Shown here: piece after piece, positions 14,811 to 16,960 of the stretch
Layout of the letters: each line of letters opens with the position of its first letter
Numbering within the stretch: the stretch's first letter is position 1
Assembly: GCA_036351435.1 (NCBI GenBank)
Contig: JAZBPA010000220.1
Coordinates: 1-16,960 of the forward strand
Direction of reading: 5' to 3'
Length of the DNA: 16,960 bases
Origin: JAAUQA01 sp036351435
GTDB taxonomy: Bacteria; Pseudomonadota; Gammaproteobacteria; Competibacterales; Competibacteraceae
Position numbers and translations under genes: made by a program
Notes under the pieces: model-generated
What the model was told of the DNA's origin: nothing
The model's input: only the letters and a program-made list of their open reading frames with translations
Database searches by the model: none

Positions 14811-15989
14811 TTATCCCAGTGCCTTGCTGATACGCTGCAATCCTTCCTCAAGGTTTTTCATGCTGGTGGCGAACGAAATTCGCATGCAACCATCGGCTCC
14901 GAAAGCTGAGCCCGGCACCATAGCGACCCCAGCGTCAGTCAGAAAGTATTCCGCCATTTCGATGTCATCCTTGAATTTCGTTGCCATGAAACGGCTGAAG
15001 TTGGGAAACGAGTAAAACGTTCCATCGGCTGGCAACACCTCGACACCATCCATTGCTTGCAGCGTTTCATAGACATAAGCATGACGCTCTTTGAATGCTT
15101 TCAGCATGGTGGTAATGCAGCTCTGGTCGCCTTCTAGAGCAGCTTGAGCGGCGACTTGCGCGATGGATGTCGGATTAGACGTGCTTTGCGATTGAATATT
15201 GTCCATAGCTTTCATCAAGTCCTTGGGGCCACCGCAGTAGCCGATGCGCCAACCGGTCATGGCATAGGCTTTGGAAACGCCGTTGATGACAAATGTGCGG
15301 TCGTACAAATCGGGACAGGCCATGACGATGTTGCTGAACGGCTCTTCGGTCCACAGGATGCTCTCGTAAATGTCATCGGTGACGATCATGATCTGCGGAT
15401 GCTTGAGCAGCACCTCGCCCAGCGCTGCCAGTTCGGCCCGAGTATAGGCGATACCGGTCGGATTGGAGGGGCTGTTCATGATGAACAAGCGGCTGCGCGG
15501 AGTGATTGCCGCTTCCAATTGATCCGGCGTGATCTTGAACCGTTGCTCGACCCCAGCGGTGACGATGATCGGCTTGGCTTCCGCCAGCAGCGCCATATCC
15601 GGGTAGGATACCCAGTAGGGGGCCGGAATGATTACTTCATCATCCTTGTTGAGCACGGCTTGCATCACATTGTAAATGCTGTGTTTAGCGCCGCAAGAAA
15701 CCAGAATCTGCTCGGGAGCGTACTTTAAACCGTTGTCCCGCTCAAACTTAGCGATGATGGCTTTTTTCAGCCCGGCTGTACCGCCGACCGGCGTATACTT
15801 GGTGAAACCGTCGTTGAGCGACTGGATGGCCGCTTCCTTGATGAAATCTGGCGTATCGAAATCCGGTTCACCGGCGCCTAGCCCGACCACGTTGTGGCCC
15901 GCTGCCTTGAGCGCATTGGCTTTCGCCGTTACGGCTAAGGTAGGTGAAGGTTTGATCAATTGTACTCGAGCGGATAATTGTGTGCTCAC
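14811..15989 (-). CDS. aspB: Pyridoxal-phosphate aminotransferase, class I, aspartate aminotransferase Ib type
   Basis: Cytoplasmic enzyme that transfers amino groups between aspartate and 2-oxoglutarate; this subgroup can also act on other acidic, aromatic or prephenate substrates. The product has 392 residues, with fold-type I hallmarks throughout. Schiff-base K240 lies in NGVSKAYAMTGWRIGY. D205 and Y208 (DDIY) contact the cofactor ring. N176 lies in NSPSNPTG, and R370 (MRISFA) binds the substrate carboxylate. GAGEPDFDTP at 38-47 is typical of the Ib group (Thermus and Bacillus AspAT) rather than E. coli AspC. The start is GTG at 15989, with AGGAG five bases upstream. Exact substrate preference cannot be read from sequence, so the symbol is a family-level choice. 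It is convergent with the small secreted gene and divergent from uvrB. Confidence 0.93.
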   Translation of the reverse strand: MSTQLSARVQLIKPSPTLAVTAKANALKAAGHNVVGLGAGEPDFDTPDFIKEAAIQSLNDGFTKYTPVGGTAGLKKAIIAKFERDNGLKYAPEQILVSCGAKHSIYNVMQAVLNKDDEVIIPAPYWVSYPDMALLAEAKPIIVTAGVEQRFKITPDQLEAAITPRSRLFIMNSPSNPTGIAYTRAELAALGEVLLKHPQIMIVTDDIYESILWTEEPFSNIVMACPDLYDRTFVINGVSKAYAMTGWRIGYCGGPKDLMKAMDNIQSQSTSNPTSIAQVAAQAALEGDQSCITTMLKAFKERHAYVYETLQAMDGVEVLPADGTFYSFPNFSRFMATKFKDDIEMAEYFLTDAGVAMVPGSAFGADGCMRISFATSMKNLEEGLQRISKALG

Positions 15990-16014
15990 TGGGACTCCTA
16001 TTGGTACTCAATCG

Positions 16015-16072
16015 TTGAACGTCAGAGATTACTTAGCTATCGAATGATACTGGATTCGCCTAGCCGCATAAA
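16015..16072. promoter_or_regulatory. Overlapping candidate promoters of the aminotransferase gene and uvrB
   Basis: Minus strand: TTTATG (16072-16067) and TATCAT (16049-16044) with a 17-base spacer could drive the aminotransferase gene. Plus strand: TTGAAC (16015-16020) and TATCGA (16038-16043) with a 17-base spacer could drive uvrB. Each pair has one weak hexamer. No LexA box (CTGT-N8-ACAG) was seen, so SOS control of uvrB is not evident. Confidence 0.25.
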
Positions 16073-16078
16073 ATCGCT

Positions 16079-16960
16079 ATGACCAAGAAATTTCAATTGA
16101 CCACAGCTTACCAGCCTGCAGGCGATCAGCCTACCGCTATAAACACGTTGGTTGATGGTCTTAACAACGGCTTATCCAAGCAAATTCTGCTAGGGGTTAC
16201 CGGTAGCGGCAAGACCTTTACCGTGGCGAATGTCATTCAGACGTTACAGCGACCGGCACTTATTATCGCACCTAACAAGACCTTGGCGGCGCAGCTTTAC
16301 GGTGAAATGAAGCAGTTCTTTCCGCACAACGCCGTCGAGTATTTCGTTTCTTATTATGACTATTATCAACCGGAAGCCTATGTGCCGTCTTCGGATACGT
16401 ATATTGAAAAAGACGCTTCGATCAACGAGCACGTTGAACAGATGCGCTTGTCGGCAACCAAAGCCATCTTGGAACGACCCGATACGATTATCGTTGCCAC
16501 GGTATCTTGTATTTATGGTTTAGGCGACCCGCAGTCCTATCTCAGTATGGTGTTGCATTTGGTGCGAGGGGAAAAGATTGATCAACGGGCTATGTTGCGA
16601 CGGTTGGCGGAATTGCAGTACACCCGTAACGACATTGAATTGGCCAGAGGGACTTACCGAGTGCGCGGGGAAGTGATTGATATTCATCCAGCTGAGTCTG
16701 AAGACGAAGCGGTGCGTGTCGAACTATTCGACGATGAAATCGAAGCGCTCAGTTATTTTGACCCACTGACCGGGCACATGCTACGCAAAATCCCTCGGGT
16801 AACAATTTATCCGAAAACCCATTACGTGACCCCTCGCGACAAGCTAATGGTGGCGATAGAGAAGATACGTAGCGAACTCAGCGAACGGTTAGCAGAGCTC
16901 AATAGCGACAACAAATTGCTGGAAGCACAACGGTTGGAGCAACGCACCCGCTTCGACTTA
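16079..16960 (+). CDS. uvrB: Excinuclease ABC subunit B (partial, 3' end beyond window)
   Basis: Cytoplasmic helicase-like core of nucleotide excision repair; with UvrA it verifies DNA damage and then recruits UvrC for incision. The frame is open from the ATG at 16079 to the window edge, giving the first 294 residues of an expected 670 or so. Walker A is GVTGSGKT at 39-46 with K45. APNKTLAAQLYGEMK begins at 64. The damage-verifying beta-hairpin carries SYYDYYQPEAYVPSSD at 91-106, with Tyr 92, 93, 95 and 96 as in E. coli. YPKTHYVTPR lies further on, close to the E. coli sequence. The N-terminus aligns with E. coli from residue 1, which supports the start although the ribosome binding site is weak. 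It is divergent from the aminotransferase gene. Confidence 0.97.
   Translation, partial: MTKKFQLTTAYQPAGDQPTAINTLVDGLNNGLSKQILLGVTGSGKTFTVANVIQTLQRPALIIAPNKTLAAQLYGEMKQFFPHNAVEYFVSYYDYYQPEAYVPSSDTYIEKDASINEHVEQMRLSATKAILERPDTIIVATVSCIYGLGDPQSYLSMVLHLVRGEKIDQRAMLRRLAELQYTRNDIELARGTYRVRGEVIDIHPAESEDEAVRVELFDDEIEALSYFDPLTGHMLRKIPRVTIYPKTHYVTPRDKLMVAIEKIRSELSERLAELNSDNKLLEAQRLEQRTRFDL

Overview
The window is a bacterial chromosome segment of housekeeping genes, almost certainly from a gammaproteobacterium. The evidence is the gene order tgt-yajC-secD-secF, an FNR protein with the four cysteines of the oxygen-sensing type, an AcnB-type aconitase, a cobalamin-dependent MetH whose zinc-cysteine numbering matches E. 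coli, and a MucD/DegP-like protease. Base composition is moderate and even. There is no sign of phage, transposon, CRISPR or other mobile DNA. I cannot name the genus.

Layout, left to right. At the extreme left edge, on the minus strand, the first eight codons of a gene follow a strong ribosome binding site; they fit a GFA/CENP-V-family enzyme. It lies just downstream of metH (68-3763, minus). Bases 3764-4017 form the metH upstream region, with two perfect inverted repeats. A short unassigned gene (about 4018-4197, minus) comes next, then a hairpin region and fnr (4410-5180, minus). A 313-base divergent spacer separates fnr from tgt-yajC-secD-secF (5494-9859, plus), which ends in a 15-bp terminator hairpin. 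Convergent to it is acnB (9948-12506, minus). A 318-base divergent spacer with several regulatory candidates leads to mucD (12825-14237, plus) and then a small secreted Gly/Tyr/Gln/Asn-rich protein (14413-14703, plus). A strong hairpin separates that gene from the convergent class-I aminotransferase (14811-15989, minus). uvrB begins at 16079 on the plus strand and runs off the right edge.

How the genes work together. TGT (queuosine in tRNA) and the Sec accessory proteins YajC, SecD and SecF form one apparent operon. MetH and AcnB serve one-carbon/methionine and central carbon metabolism, the aminotransferase serves nitrogen transfer, MucD serves envelope protein quality control, and UvrB serves DNA repair. 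FNR could link some of this to oxygen supply, but I found no full FNR box here.

I found no convincing new multi-gene system. The least explained items are the small secreted repeat-bearing protein after mucD and a possible shared ECF-type promoter pattern (GAAACC, then TCTAA or TCAAT 16-17 bases later) in front of both genes. Next come the 59-codon Trp/Tyr-rich gene between metH and fnr and the inverted repeats upstream of metH.
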